30,152 nt of DNA from a virus. Shown here piece after piece: positions 1 through 6,358 of the stretch. The position numbers and the translations under genes are program-made. Numbering within the stretch: the first letter of the stretch is position 1; every line of letters begins with the position of its first letter. The notes under the pieces are model-generated. The model did no database searches. It saw only the letters and a list, made by a program, of their open reading frames with translations, and was not told the origin of the DNA. The stretch is from positions 1 through 30,152 of IMG/VR virus record IMGVR_UViG_3300046001_003135, one strand, 5' to 3'.

Positions 1-98
1 AAAGAAGGGAAGGCACAGGTGGGCCTTTACGCAAATTACAATCTTATCCATTGAGTTTCATCTATTGTGCTTCTTTACAATATTCTACAGTAGTGCTG

Positions 99-126
99 TT
101 GACACACCAGCATACCTTGATACCAT
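99..126 (+). promoter_or_regulatory. Putative sigma70-type promoter for the terminase small subunit operon
   Basis: A perfect -35 hexamer TTGACA (99-104) is followed after 16 bp by TACCAT (121-126), which matches 4 of 6 bases of the -10 consensus. The first gene starts about 45 bp downstream and has an AAGGA ribosome site. Position and orientation fit a promoter for the 172-1259 operon. It was found by eye only. I see no supported gene in 1-171. Confidence 0.5.
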
Positions 127-171
127 TCCACTCGTTGTTTGTATCACATCCCTACCGAAAGGAACTAAGTC

Positions 172-495
172 ATGGCCACAAAGGATCAGATTAGCCTGGT
201 CAAGGCATCCCATCGTCGCATTAAGGATCTTCTGGAAGGAACAGACATTGAAGCACGAGTCAGCTACACTTCTGCTGACGACACATTGAAGATCGTATTC
301 TCCAAGCGGTACAAACGTCTCGGTACATCACTGGAGTTCACTCGCATTGCATCTCTACGTGAAGTATCTGCTTGCTCAGGAATTATTGAGCACATCGTTC
401 GTGAGATGACACACGAGATGGGTCCGAAGAAGTTCGATCCTGCAATGATCCCCCTCAATCCGCCATTTCGCGAAACAGCAGCCTTCCCATTCTAG
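172..495 (+). CDS. Hypothetical phage protein, 107 aa
   Basis: I do not recognise a family. The protein is small and soluble-looking, with no signal peptide or membrane segment. It is basic in its first third and ends in a Pro/Phe-rich tail. The start has an AAGGA Shine-Dalgarno sequence at a suitable distance, and the gene is first in a three-gene operon behind a promoter-like site at 99-126. It lies 9 bp upstream of the terminase small subunit, so a role in DNA packaging or its regulation is possible, but that rests only on position. Confidence 0.7.
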   Translation: MATKDQISLVKASHRRIKDLLEGTDIEARVSYTSADDTLKIVFSKRYKRLGTSLEFTRIASLREVSACSGIIEHIVREMTHEMGPKKFDPAMIPLNPPFRETAAFPF

Positions 496-504
496 GACAT
501 CCTC

Positions 505-1002
505 ATGAGCAGACCTAAACGGCACACAGCCCTCGAACGATTCTACTTCTCAGGTATTCCCTTACCAGAAACCAACACGGAACTCTGCACAGCCGATACG
601 ATGCCTGTTCCCGGTCGTATTGCTTCAGACCCCATGAAGAAGGAGCTATGGGACTTCATCGTAGCTGACATGCAGAACAGGAGATGTCTCAGTACAACCT
701 ACCTGCTTCTCATCACAGAGCTAGTTGAAGTCCTCTCCATGATGCATGAGTGCCGTGAGAAGATTTCTGAGAATGGAATGGTAACTACCCTGTTCGATGA
801 CGAAGGATCATTCAAGGGGGAAATGGAATCTCCGTATGTGAAGATATTGGCAAGACAACAGCCCATCCTCATAAAGATACTGGAGAAGCTGGGAATGAAT
901 CCCAGAGACATATCGTATCTCATCAACACAGAAGCCTCTGCGATACAGCCAATAGAGGCTCAAGTGGCAGACTTCAAGCAGATAACTTATTTCAGGAGTT
1001 AA
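505..1002 (+). CDS. Phage terminase small subunit, P27-like
   Basis: The 165-aa product resembles the P27 family of terminase small subunits, which recognise the phage packaging site and recruit the large subunit. It has an N-terminal basic stretch, a Pro/Ala-rich lead-in near residues 30-42 and a mostly helical middle. A conserved-looking segment follows in which an RQQP motif (about residue 116) precedes a helix and the phrase LGMNPRDIS near residues 133-141; P27 members usually carry a similar 'R.QP ... GLNP' arrangement there. The length is normal for the family. It sits about 8 kb from the large subunit (9123-11015), whereas these genes are usually neighbours. The assignment rests on motif memory, not a search. 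Confidence 0.65.
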   Translation: MSRPKRHTALERFYFSGIPLPETNTELCTADTMPVPGRIASDPMKKELWDFIVADMQNRRCLSTTYLLLITELVEVLSMMHECREKISENGMVTTLFDDEGSFKGEMESPYVKILARQQPILIKILEKLGMNPRDISYLINTEASAIQPIEAQVADFKQITYFRS

Positions 1003-1004
1003 CC

Positions 1005-1259
1005 ATGACCGACGACGAGGAAACAATGCAGCAACGAGCTACTAGAATACTGAACGAGTCGATTGCGTTCAGAACATCCTTAGTCGCTGGTTTGCATAAA
1101 GAGATAGAGGCAATGTGCTGCGATGGATGGGGACAGTATCATCCTCACAGCAACATGTGTCCTAGCAGAACATCAGAACGAACCCTAAACTTCATCGACA
1201 CTACTTGTGCAGAAATGGGTAAAGGTAAGCGACACTACATCGGATCAGTCAAGTATTGA
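1005..1259 (+). CDS. Hypothetical small phage protein, 84 aa
   Basis: No family is recognised. The 84-aa protein has three cysteines near its centre (residues 38, 39 and 52) plus a later one. Two central His residues lie in an HPHS motif, so metal binding is conceivable but not a match to any known finger. The start follows the terminase small subunit by 2 bp and has a good AGGAG ribosome site lying in the end of that gene. It is the last gene before the bidirectional terminator at 1277-1311. Confidence 0.65.
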   Translation: MTDDEETMQQRATRILNESIAFRTSLVAGLHKEIEAMCCDGWGQYHPHSNMCPSRTSERTLNFIDTTCAEMGKGKRHYIGSVKY

Positions 1260-1276
1260 GTTCAGTCCATAAAGAA

Positions 1277-1311
1277 ACCCCGTTCAGGTGATAAGCCTGA
1301 CGGGGTCTTTT
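1277..1311. terminator. Bidirectional intrinsic terminator between convergent operons
   Basis: ACCCCGTTCAGG (1277-1288) pairs with CCTGACGGGGT (1296-1306), one T being bulged, around a 7-nt loop. A CTTTT tract follows on the plus strand. On the minus strand the stem is followed by TTTCTTT. It lies between the plus-strand operon ending at 1259 and the minus-strand operon ending at 1330, so it can serve both. Nothing else is seen between these genes. Confidence 0.85.
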
Positions 1312-1329
1312 CATTGGTACTCTTAACCT

Positions 1330-1680
1330 TTAACCGTCCGAAGGTTTGTGCTTTACGAATCGTAAGTAAACACGAGACACCTGAGCAGATTCCCACAGTC
1401 CACCAGATTGAGTTCTTATCTTCTGCTGGTTCAAGTGTTTAGCGATTGCATATAGCGACTCACCTGCTTTAACTCGCTCAACAATGTCCAGCACAATCGG
1501 GAACTGCTCCGGCTGCGGTTCAAGCTGGCCAGCTTCATTCTTCACGTAGCCAAACGGCACTCCGCCCCAGTGCTTGCCAGCATTCTTGTGACTCTCAGCG
1601 GTTTTAGTCATCAGGTTTCGTACACGTCGAATATGTGCGGCACTCTGGTACGTATTGCTTGCCTGAGTATTATCAGTCAT
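1330..1680 (-). CDS. Stand-alone serine-recombinase 'Recombinase' domain protein
   Basis: The 116-aa product resembles the DNA-binding 'Recombinase' domain (PF07508) of large serine recombinases. It has a GGVPFGY motif near residue 39, an acidic/proline link, an ESLYAIAKHLNQQKIRT segment typical of the domain's helix-turn-helix part, and a following 'G..W...V.R.YLR' ending. The resolvase catalytic domain with its nucleophilic Ser is absent, so this cannot be an integrase on its own. The start at 1680 is chosen because it lies 1 bp after the stop of the upstream gene and has a GAAAGGG ribosome site; a longer reading to 1758 would overlap that gene. Likely a sequence-specific DNA-binding protein, target unknown. 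It could also be a relic of an integrase. Confidence 0.65.
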   Translation of the reverse strand: MTDNTQASNTYQSAAHIRRVRNLMTKTAESHKNAGKHWGGVPFGYVKNEAGQLEPQPEQFPIVLDIVERVKAGESLYAIAKHLNQQKIRTQSGGLWESAQVSRVYLRFVKHKPSDG

Positions 1681-1681
1681 C

Positions 1682-1903
1682 TCAACCCTTTCGTAACTTA
1701 GGTGTAGGTCTTCCAACACGCTTGGACTTAACCGTATCCGGTAGTCCCCAAGCCTCAATACAGGTATCGACGATCAGCTTGGCCTTAGTCTTCCCTGTCT
1801 GTTCCATCTTCACTCTCACAGCTTCCCAGAACTCCTTAGAGGCTGAGATTCCATGGACTGCACTGTCGCCTTCATTGCGACCCTTCTTCTGTTCACTTGG
1901 CAT
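1682..1903 (-). CDS. Small putative DNA-binding protein, ribbon-helix-helix-like
   Basis: The 73-aa basic protein has a short strand-like stretch (HGISASKEF) followed by two predicted helices (WEAVRVKMEQTG and KTKAKLIVDTCIEAWG). This is the strand-helix-helix order of CopG/Arc-type regulators. The C-terminus is very basic. The start at 1903 is preferred because it overlaps the end of the DUF5664 gene by 11 bp and has an AGAAGGG ribosome site. The next gene starts 1 bp after its stop, so translation of the two is probably coupled. The fold is inferred from pattern only. Confidence 0.55.
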   Translation of the reverse strand: MPSEQKKGRNEGDSAVHGISASKEFWEAVRVKMEQTGKTKAKLIVDTCIEAWGLPDTVKSKRVGRPTPKLRKG

Positions 1904-2345
1904 CGTCAATACCCTTCTGTGTGTAACCTTCAACTGGATCTGGCTGTAAAGACTTCAATCTCTCCAGCATCTGTTTGTACTGCTCAGAAACCATTGCTGG
2001 CGTCTGCTTACTCCTCGGTGGTCTATCGTCGTTCCAATTGTCCTGAATCATGGCATCACGCAGTACGACCAACGCACTAATGGCTTTCGTGATATGACTC
2101 AGTTGACTGTCAGGATCAGTATCCTCACCTTCCCACCAAGCCTTGATATGCCTGAATGTAGCATCCCAGTACACCGAGGCTCTGACACCAATCACTCGCC
2201 AGTTATAGCCTCCGTACTTGTGACTGCCTTCAGCGAGTGCTAAGCCGATCTCAGCCACAACAGACAAAGGAACATTGTGAATCGGCGGTTTAGTGCTGCC
2301 TATGTTATCTTTAGGGTTACTGTCTTTTTTGAAGTCATTTTCCAT
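1893..2345 (-). CDS. DUF5664 family dATP/dGTP diphosphohydrolase-like protein
   Basis: The 150-aa product carries the hallmarks of the DUF5664 domain (PF18909): NPKDNIGSTKPP at about residues 10-21, AEGSHKYGGYNWR near 39-51, GVRASVYWDATFRHI, then WWEGEDTDPDSQLSHITKA. The KYG..NWR and RH..AWWEGED motifs are those normally seen. Pfam names the family after a phage dATP/dGTP diphosphohydrolase, a MazG-like all-alpha nucleotide pyrophosphohydrolase, so conversion of purine dNTPs to dNMPs is the likely reaction. It lies in one operon with ThyX, consistent with dNTP-pool control. The start has an AGGA site 6 bp upstream. The family call is firm; the exact substrate is inferred. Confidence 0.8.
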   Translation of the reverse strand: MENDFKKDSNPKDNIGSTKPPIHNVPLSVVAEIGLALAEGSHKYGGYNWRVIGVRASVYWDATFRHIKAWWEGEDTDPDSQLSHITKAISALVVLRDAMIQDNWNDDRPPRSKQTPAMVSEQYKQMLERLKSLQPDPVEGYTQKGIDDAK

Positions 2346-2353
2346 GCAAAGTC

Positions 2354-2866
2354 CTATAGTGGCCTTTCTTGCCCGTGATTGGGATGATAACCATATTGCT
2401 CTTCTGCTCTCTGTCTTGCTATCTTTGCTTCTTCTAATGTCGGATACGATCCGATGTACTTCAGCTTATTGTCCCCTTTTATCTGCACCTCCCATCGAGT
2501 GGGCGAACGCTGGATTACACCAGATACGCCTGACCTATTGTTGGAGTTCAGTCTCCTGTTCCTTTGATTCTGTTCTGCAGATACATCTCTCAGGTTATCC
2601 CACTTATTATTGGTTCCGTTTCCATCTTTGTGATCCAATAACTGAGTAGGCCAACTACCTGTTGTGAGTAGCCATGCAATATTGTGAGCACCATACGCCT
2701 TACCTTTGACTTTAATCCGTATATACGTTTTTCCGCATACTTGCTTGAGTGGTCCGCCAGCAACAACTCCCGGTTTGCGATTAAATGTTCCTGCAGTCAA
2801 CCAAGTAATAATTCCTGTCTCCGGATTGTAACTCAGGTTTTGACGTATGTACTCTTCTACTGACAT
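2354..2866 (-). CDS. HNH homing-type endonuclease with AP2-like DNA-binding domain
   Basis: The 170-aa protein has the usual layout of phage HNH/AP2 free-standing endonucleases. An N-terminal region (NPETGIITW) leads into an HNH core, with the AHNIAWLL segment, DHKDGNGTNNKWDNL around residues 79-93 and EQNQRNRR. A C-terminal AP2-like part follows (SGVSGVIQRSPTRWEVQI ... KYIGSYPTLEEAKIAR). It starts 10 bp inside the end of thyX and uses a GGAGA site within thyX, so it arrived without breaking that gene. It is clearly related to the plus-strand gene at 4365-4880; both end in HGxERPL. It probably nicks or cuts DNA to spread itself. Confidence 0.85.
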   Translation of the reverse strand: MSVEEYIRQNLSYNPETGIITWLTAGTFNRKPGVVAGGPLKQVCGKTYIRIKVKGKAYGAHNIAWLLTTGSWPTQLLDHKDGNGTNNKWDNLRDVSAEQNQRNRRLNSNNRSGVSGVIQRSPTRWEVQIKGDNKLKYIGSYPTLEEAKIARQRAEEQYGYHPNHGQERPL

Positions 2867-3672
2867 TGATATTCTCCACGCAAAGTCTTACGATACTGAA
2901 TCCAACCATACCCGAGGTTGCCACCGTCACCAGTGTGCTTTCCTGATCGAGCAACATGCTCAAACGGACTAAAGTGCTTACTAGCCAACAGTCGATCATG
3001 CAGATCAATATCAGCCTGTACGTCTCGGATACCATCGTGTGTCAGATAGCTGACCCTCGCACATCGACCAACTGACACCTTTACCTTATCTTCATCACTC
3101 AGAAGTTCATCACCCTCAAAACCGATCAATGGGTGATGCCATTGTCCCGTAGAGAGTTTCTGAGGAATAGATTGACTACGAACCTCACGAGCCATTCCAG
3201 CAATCTTCTGAATGTGTGGCTCAGCTTCATGATGACACCTCAGAGCAAAGAAGTTATTCCAAGCTCCTTCATTGCCGGTACAGATGACTGTAATCCACAT
3301 CCAAGGCTCCAGCAATCGATTAGCAATCTGTTTGTGGAGACCCATAATCAGCATCATTTTTACCCAATAAATGCTATCCCTGCGAGCATTCATCCACGAA
3401 TCTTCGCACATGTACGCATCTGCTTCACTCAACACCTCATACGCCTGCATCCCCTTCTGAGCTTTACCCCAGTGAATAGGAATAACAGGATTCTTCTCCA
3501 CTTGCTCAATCATCTTCTCTACAGGTATGGCACGACTGGATGCAGCATTCCTGCTGAACATTCGATGTGTCATCACTTCACTATGGATGAACCGTGGATA
3601 CGTCAACTCCATCGTCGTCAACCTGTTGTCACAGGTATTGGTACTATCTGCGAGTACCTTGGCACTAAACAT
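2857..3672 (-). CDS. thyX: Flavin-dependent thymidylate synthase
   Basis: The 271-aa product matches ThyX, which makes dTMP from dUMP using FAD, NADPH and methylene-tetrahydrofolate. The signature RHR-X7-S appears here as T35-H36-R37-X7-S45, inside the phage-typical HRMFSRNAASSRAIP segment; the first Arg is replaced by Thr, as I recall from other phage ThyX proteins. Further family features are the central NFFALR segment near residue 140, RCARVSY near residue 204 and the closing GYGWIQYRKTL. The start overlaps the upstream small ORF by a few bases and has a GGAGAAAG ribosome site. A phage-encoded thymidylate synthase supports phage DNA synthesis and is common in lytic genomes. Confidence 0.9.
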   Translation of the reverse strand: MFSAKVLADSTNTCDNRLTTMELTYPRFIHSEVMTHRMFSRNAASSRAIPVEKMIEQVEKNPVIPIHWGKAQKGMQAYEVLSEADAYMCEDSWMNARRDSIYWVKMMLIMGLHKQIANRLLEPWMWITVICTGNEGAWNNFFALRCHHEAEPHIQKIAGMAREVRSQSIPQKLSTGQWHHPLIGFEGDELLSDEDKVKVSVGRCARVSYLTHDGIRDVQADIDLHDRLLASKHFSPFEHVARSGKHTGDGGNLGYGWIQYRKTLRGEYQCQ

Positions 3673-3847
3673 GTCTTTCTCCAGAAACAGTTAAGGGGTT
3701 ACCACCAACGAACTGTATCATATTCCCTACATCAGTCAACAGTCTGTTACACATTTCTTGTACACTATCTGTACACGTCGAGGCTCTAGGATCGCGTATA
3801 GGCTCCTGTAGCCATTGGTCGACTCTCAGGTCGTATTGGAGATCCAA
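3665..3847 (-). CDS. Possible small leader gene of the thyX operon (TTG start)
   Basis: This 60-aa open frame has no recognised family. It begins with TTG after an AGGAAG ribosome-like site and ends in a TAG overlapping the ATG of thyX. The thyX ribosome site lies inside it, which favours real translation by coupling. A perfect dyad ATTGGA-GA-TCCAAT (3835-3848) covers the start codon and might be an operator instead. An internal Met start at about 3754 is an alternative. Confidence 0.4.
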   Translation of the reverse strand: MDLQYDLRVDQWLQEPIRDPRASTCTDSVQEMCNRLLTDVGNMIQFVGGNPLTVSGERHV

Positions 3848-4364
3848 TCGCTTCCTAGGCCTATCCTGTGCGACGAGAGAGGCATATCCATGGTCTGTGC
3901 TGATTGCAGTGACAATCTGTAGGCATTTTCAGACAAGTGTTGACAGAACGTAACACTGCTGCCATACTGTGCTCGAATAAGCGTGTCGGTCCGAGCATAA
4001 ATCGGCCAACGTCTCCAAGGGCAGGTTCAGTCAATACCTGGAAGGCCGGAGACGAAAATAAATCGGCTGGAGAAACGACTGAGCATAAAGCTACTCCAAT
4101 ATCCCATCGCTTCCACGCGGTGAGGAGGGAGGGGTGGAGCATAAAGCCTATGGGAAGTTCGACTACAGCTAGTCACTTACAGTTGCTACTGTAGTCTAGT
4201 CATTACTCACAGTAACACTAGCTGCTGTAGACCATACAGTAACAGTTAGTGACAATAACTGATTACTCACATCACTCAGATAGAGTAGCTCTTGACAAGC
4301 AAGCCTGATGAACTTGTTTCTGAGTGTTTATTACTTTCATCAATCCATCATCAGGATTACTCTC
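3848..4364. promoter_or_regulatory. Structured intergenic region between divergent operons
   Basis: No convincing gene is seen in about 517 bp. Visible elements include three copies of GAGCATAAA (3993-4001, 4081-4089, 4137-4145). A large hairpin pairs CGTCTCC (4010-4016) with GGAGACG (4045-4051), with CAGGT/ACCTG nested inside. A nested stem joins TCCCAT (4102-4107) to ATGGGA (4150-4155) and TCCAC to GTGGA inside it. Then comes a dense dyad block at 4161-4271: GACTA-4-TAGTC, TACAGT-4-ACTGTA, TTACT-3-AGTAA and CAGTTA-7-TAACTG. ATTACTCACA is repeated exactly at 4202 and 4262. It could be an operator array, an origin or a structured RNA. Confidence 0.6.
3940..3968 (+). promoter_or_regulatory. 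Putative sigma70-type promoter
   Basis: TTGACA (3940-3945) is followed after 17 bp by CATACT (3963-3968), 4 of 6 matches to the -10 consensus. It points toward the HNH/metallophosphoesterase genes and would give a roughly 390-nt structured leader, or would transcribe a separate small RNA from this region. A second TTGACA at 4292-4297 lacks a good -10. Confidence 0.4.
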
Positions 4365-4880
4365 ATGCTTACTCAGGACCGATTGAAGGAACTTCTGCAT
4401 TACTGTCCAGAAACTGGTGTGTTTACTTGGTTGGTTAGCGGTAATGGCAGGCGTAAGGGAGCAGAGGCAGGCACTGCTCACCGTAACATTATTTCTGGTA
4501 AGTCCTACCGTGAGGTGCAAGTATTTGACCACAAATATCAGGCACATAGGCTGTCGTTCCTGTACATGACTGGCGAGTTCCCTGTGGATCAAGTAGACCA
4601 CATTGATGGCAACGGACTTAACAACATCTGGACTAACCTTCGGCCAGTTACTTTTGGTGAAAACCAGAAGAATAGGCGTAAATATGCTCATAACACATCT
4701 GGGACTACAGGTGTGTATTGGAATGTGCAATGTGACAAATGGGTATCTCAAATTGTGGTCGAAGGAAAGAGCAAGTATCTAGGGTACTTCCACAACAAAG
4801 AAGACGCCATCGCTGCCCGTAAAGCTGCTGACGTACTCTACGGCTTCCACGAAAACCATGGAACTGAACGACCACTGTAG
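4365..4880 (+). CDS. HNH homing-type endonuclease with AP2-like DNA-binding domain (second copy)
   Basis: The 171-aa protein has the same architecture as the minus-strand gene at 2354-2866. The N-terminal part contains CPETGVFTWL, the HNH core AHRLSFLYMTGEFP then VDHIDGNGLNNIWTNLRPV, followed by ENQKNRR and an AP2-like C-terminus (SGTTGVYWNVQCDKWVSQI ... KYLGYFHNKEDAIAARK). Both end in HGxERPL. The start at 4365 is preferred over an upstream ATG at 4308 because of its AGGA site and because the homologous N-terminus begins there. The two genes flank the structured region and are divergent. Probably a self-spreading free-standing endonuclease. Confidence 0.85.
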   Translation: MLTQDRLKELLHYCPETGVFTWLVSGNGRRKGAEAGTAHRNIISGKSYREVQVFDHKYQAHRLSFLYMTGEFPVDQVDHIDGNGLNNIWTNLRPVTFGENQKNRRKYAHNTSGTTGVYWNVQCDKWVSQIVVEGKSKYLGYFHNKEDAIAARKAADVLYGFHENHGTERPL

Positions 4881-4918
4881 CTGACAGTAATACTCTCTCC
4901 GCCCCCATGGAGAAGTTC

Positions 4919-5605
4919 ATGCCCAATCATCGTGTTCTCGTTATCCCCGACCTTCATTGCCCCGGTATGCTATCTTCTTTCCCAGAATTTCTTCAGGGGA
5001 TTTACGATAAATACCGCTGCAATAAGGTCGTCGCCATTGGTGACATTGCTGACTTCCACTCCATGTCCTACCACGAGCAGATGCCTAACCTGCGTTCGGT
5101 AGACGATGAAGTTACTGCCACTCAGGAACAGCTTGCTGAAGTCACCAGAAGATTTCCTAAGGCAGAATACCTAAAGGGTAATCACTGCTGCTTAATTGAG
5201 CGTAAGGCTGTTACCGCCGGATTATCCGCCAGCCTCGTACGCCCCATCAACGAGATATTGAACCTTCCTCGTGGTTGGAAAGCCTATCCTCGCTACCACA
5301 AGCTCATCCTCGACGATGTGATCTACACGCACGGAGACGCTGCTAAAGGCGGTCAGTTTGCTGCGTTGAAGACTGCTCAGGCAGAGCACATGAGCGTCGT
5401 CATGGGGCATCTGCACAGCCAGTCAGGTGCTTGGTATTACGCAAATGAAAGAAGCCGCATATTCGGCTGTGCTACAGGTTGTGGTATTGACCGAGAGGCT
5501 TTGCAGTTCTCTTACGGTATCAAATTCCCAACCAAACCGATCATATCCTGTGCTGTAATACTTGACAAAGGTCGTCTACCGATTGTGGAAACCATGTACC
5601 TGTAG
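4919..5605 (+). CDS. Calcineurin-like metallophosphoesterase
   Basis: The 228-aa product has the full metal-binding series of the calcineurin-like phosphoesterase superfamily. In order these are PDLHCPG (D11, H13), GDIADFHS near residue 41, KGNHC near residue 87, YTHGD near residue 140 and MGHLHS near residue 161. Two metal ions are expected to hydrolyse a phosphomono- or phosphodiester; the substrate cannot be told. The ATG at 4919 is preferred over the in-frame ATG at 4907 because GGAG (4909-4912) is then a ribosome site at proper spacing. Phages often carry such enzymes in DNA or nucleotide metabolism regions. Confidence 0.85.
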   Translation: MPNHRVLVIPDLHCPGMLSSFPEFLQGIYDKYRCNKVVAIGDIADFHSMSYHEQMPNLRSVDDEVTATQEQLAEVTRRFPKAEYLKGNHCCLIERKAVTAGLSASLVRPINEILNLPRGWKAYPRYHKLILDDVIYTHGDAAKGGQFAALKTAQAEHMSVVMGHLHSQSGAWYYANERSRIFGCATGCGIDREALQFSYGIKFPTKPIISCAVILDKGRLPIVETMYL

Positions 5606-5616
5606 GAGACACGATT

Positions 5617-5922
5617 GTGAAACTAAATATCTGCGGACGGAAGTATGATGTAAGACGTGGTGATATCCCGGGTAACTTTGGGCTATGTGACTGCAACAAA
5701 GCGACTATCACAATCGCTGAGGATCTGGAAGTCCATACGGATATTCCACCAGAGACTATTCTGCTCCACGAGGTGCTGCATAGTGTGCTTTACGAGACTG
5801 GCATCACTAATGCCCTCAAGGATCGCATCGAAGAGACTATAGTACACGCACTAGCACTTCAACTAACCAGAATTGGTTATCGTCTCGACAGACCGTTGCC
5901 CCCTGATCTCAGTAACCATTAG
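5617..5922 (+). CDS. Small HExxH zinc-metallopeptidase-like protein
   Basis: The 101-aa protein contains H51-E52-V53-L54-H55 in a predicted helix, followed by a second helix with E72-E73. This is the arrangement of a minimal zincin resembling the ImmA/IrrE or SprT-like small phage peptidases. Before the helix lies a short beta-like part with CDC at residues 24-26. It starts with GTG and has a strong AGGAG site 8 bp upstream. It follows the metallophosphoesterase by 11 bp. Its last 14 bp overlap tail-to-tail with the minus-strand DUF559 gene. The substrate is unknown. Confidence 0.65.
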   Translation: MKLNICGRKYDVRRGDIPGNFGLCDCNKATITIAEDLEVHTDIPPETILLHEVLHSVLYETGITNALKDRIEETIVHALALQLTRIGYRLDRPLPPDLSNH

Positions 5923-6301
5923 CAACTTCTTCGAGCACCGACAGTACCAAGTTTATCCGACTGAATACGTCTGAGTTCCTGAAGCGGACCACAGTGTACC
6001 CCCATTTCTTCAGTCTTCGAGTCCGCAAGGCGTCACGTCGTTTCACATCTTTCCTGTCATGAACTTTACCGTCAATCTCGACGATAAGATGCAATGATTC
6101 GCATACGAAATCGCCAATGTAACCATACACTACTTGCTGTGGCAGGAACTGATGCTCCCAAGTCTTCTGTCGTTTCTTCAGTCTATTCCAGAACAACGCT
6201 TCTGCTCTGGTCATGTTGTTTCGTAGTTGTAACGCATAATTCGCCGTAGATGTCTTGCATCTCTTAGGGGATCGTGGTACCTTACGTCGGAGCCGTGCCA
6301 T
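5909..6301 (-). CDS. DUF559 (Vsr-like PD-(D/E)xK) endonuclease
   Basis: The 130-aa product matches the DUF559 domain (PF04480), related to Vsr-type very-short-patch endonucleases. Visible features are LRNNMTRAEALFWNRLKKRQ, then HQFLPQQVVYGYIGDFVC containing the catalytic-type Asp, VEIDGKVHD with Glu and Asp, and RRDALRTRRLKKWGYTVVRF as the closing helix-strand. The start at 6301 is preferred over 6352 because an AGGA site lies close upstream. It is the only minus-strand gene in this part and is set between plus-strand genes, as a later insertion would be. The role could be DNA repair, homing or exclusion of competitors. Confidence 0.8.
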   Translation of the reverse strand: MARLRRKVPRSPKRCKTSTANYALQLRNNMTRAEALFWNRLKKRQKTWEHQFLPQQVVYGYIGDFVCESLHLIVEIDGKVHDRKDVKRRDALRTRRLKKWGYTVVRFRNSDVFSRINLVLSVLEEVANGY

Positions 6302-6358
6302 AACATTTCCTTTCTCAGAAATTATCGAAGGCCCTTGAGGTTTAAGGACCAATAAGAA

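Noticed and set aside
65-289. 74-codon plus-strand open frame at the window start
   Set aside because: It overlaps the better-supported gene at 172 in another frame and covers the promoter-like site.
1330-1680. Integrase, implying a temperate phage
   Set aside because: Only the DNA-binding Recombinase domain is present. The catalytic resolvase domain is missing and no attachment site or repressor is seen.
3133-3789. Long plus-strand open frame (218 codons) antisense to thyX
   Set aside because: It mirrors a firmly identified ThyX gene, has no ribosome site and no recognisable domain.
4292-4320. Second promoter before the plus-strand HNH gene
   Set aside because: TTGACA at 4292-4297 is perfect, but no acceptable -10 follows at 16-18 bp.
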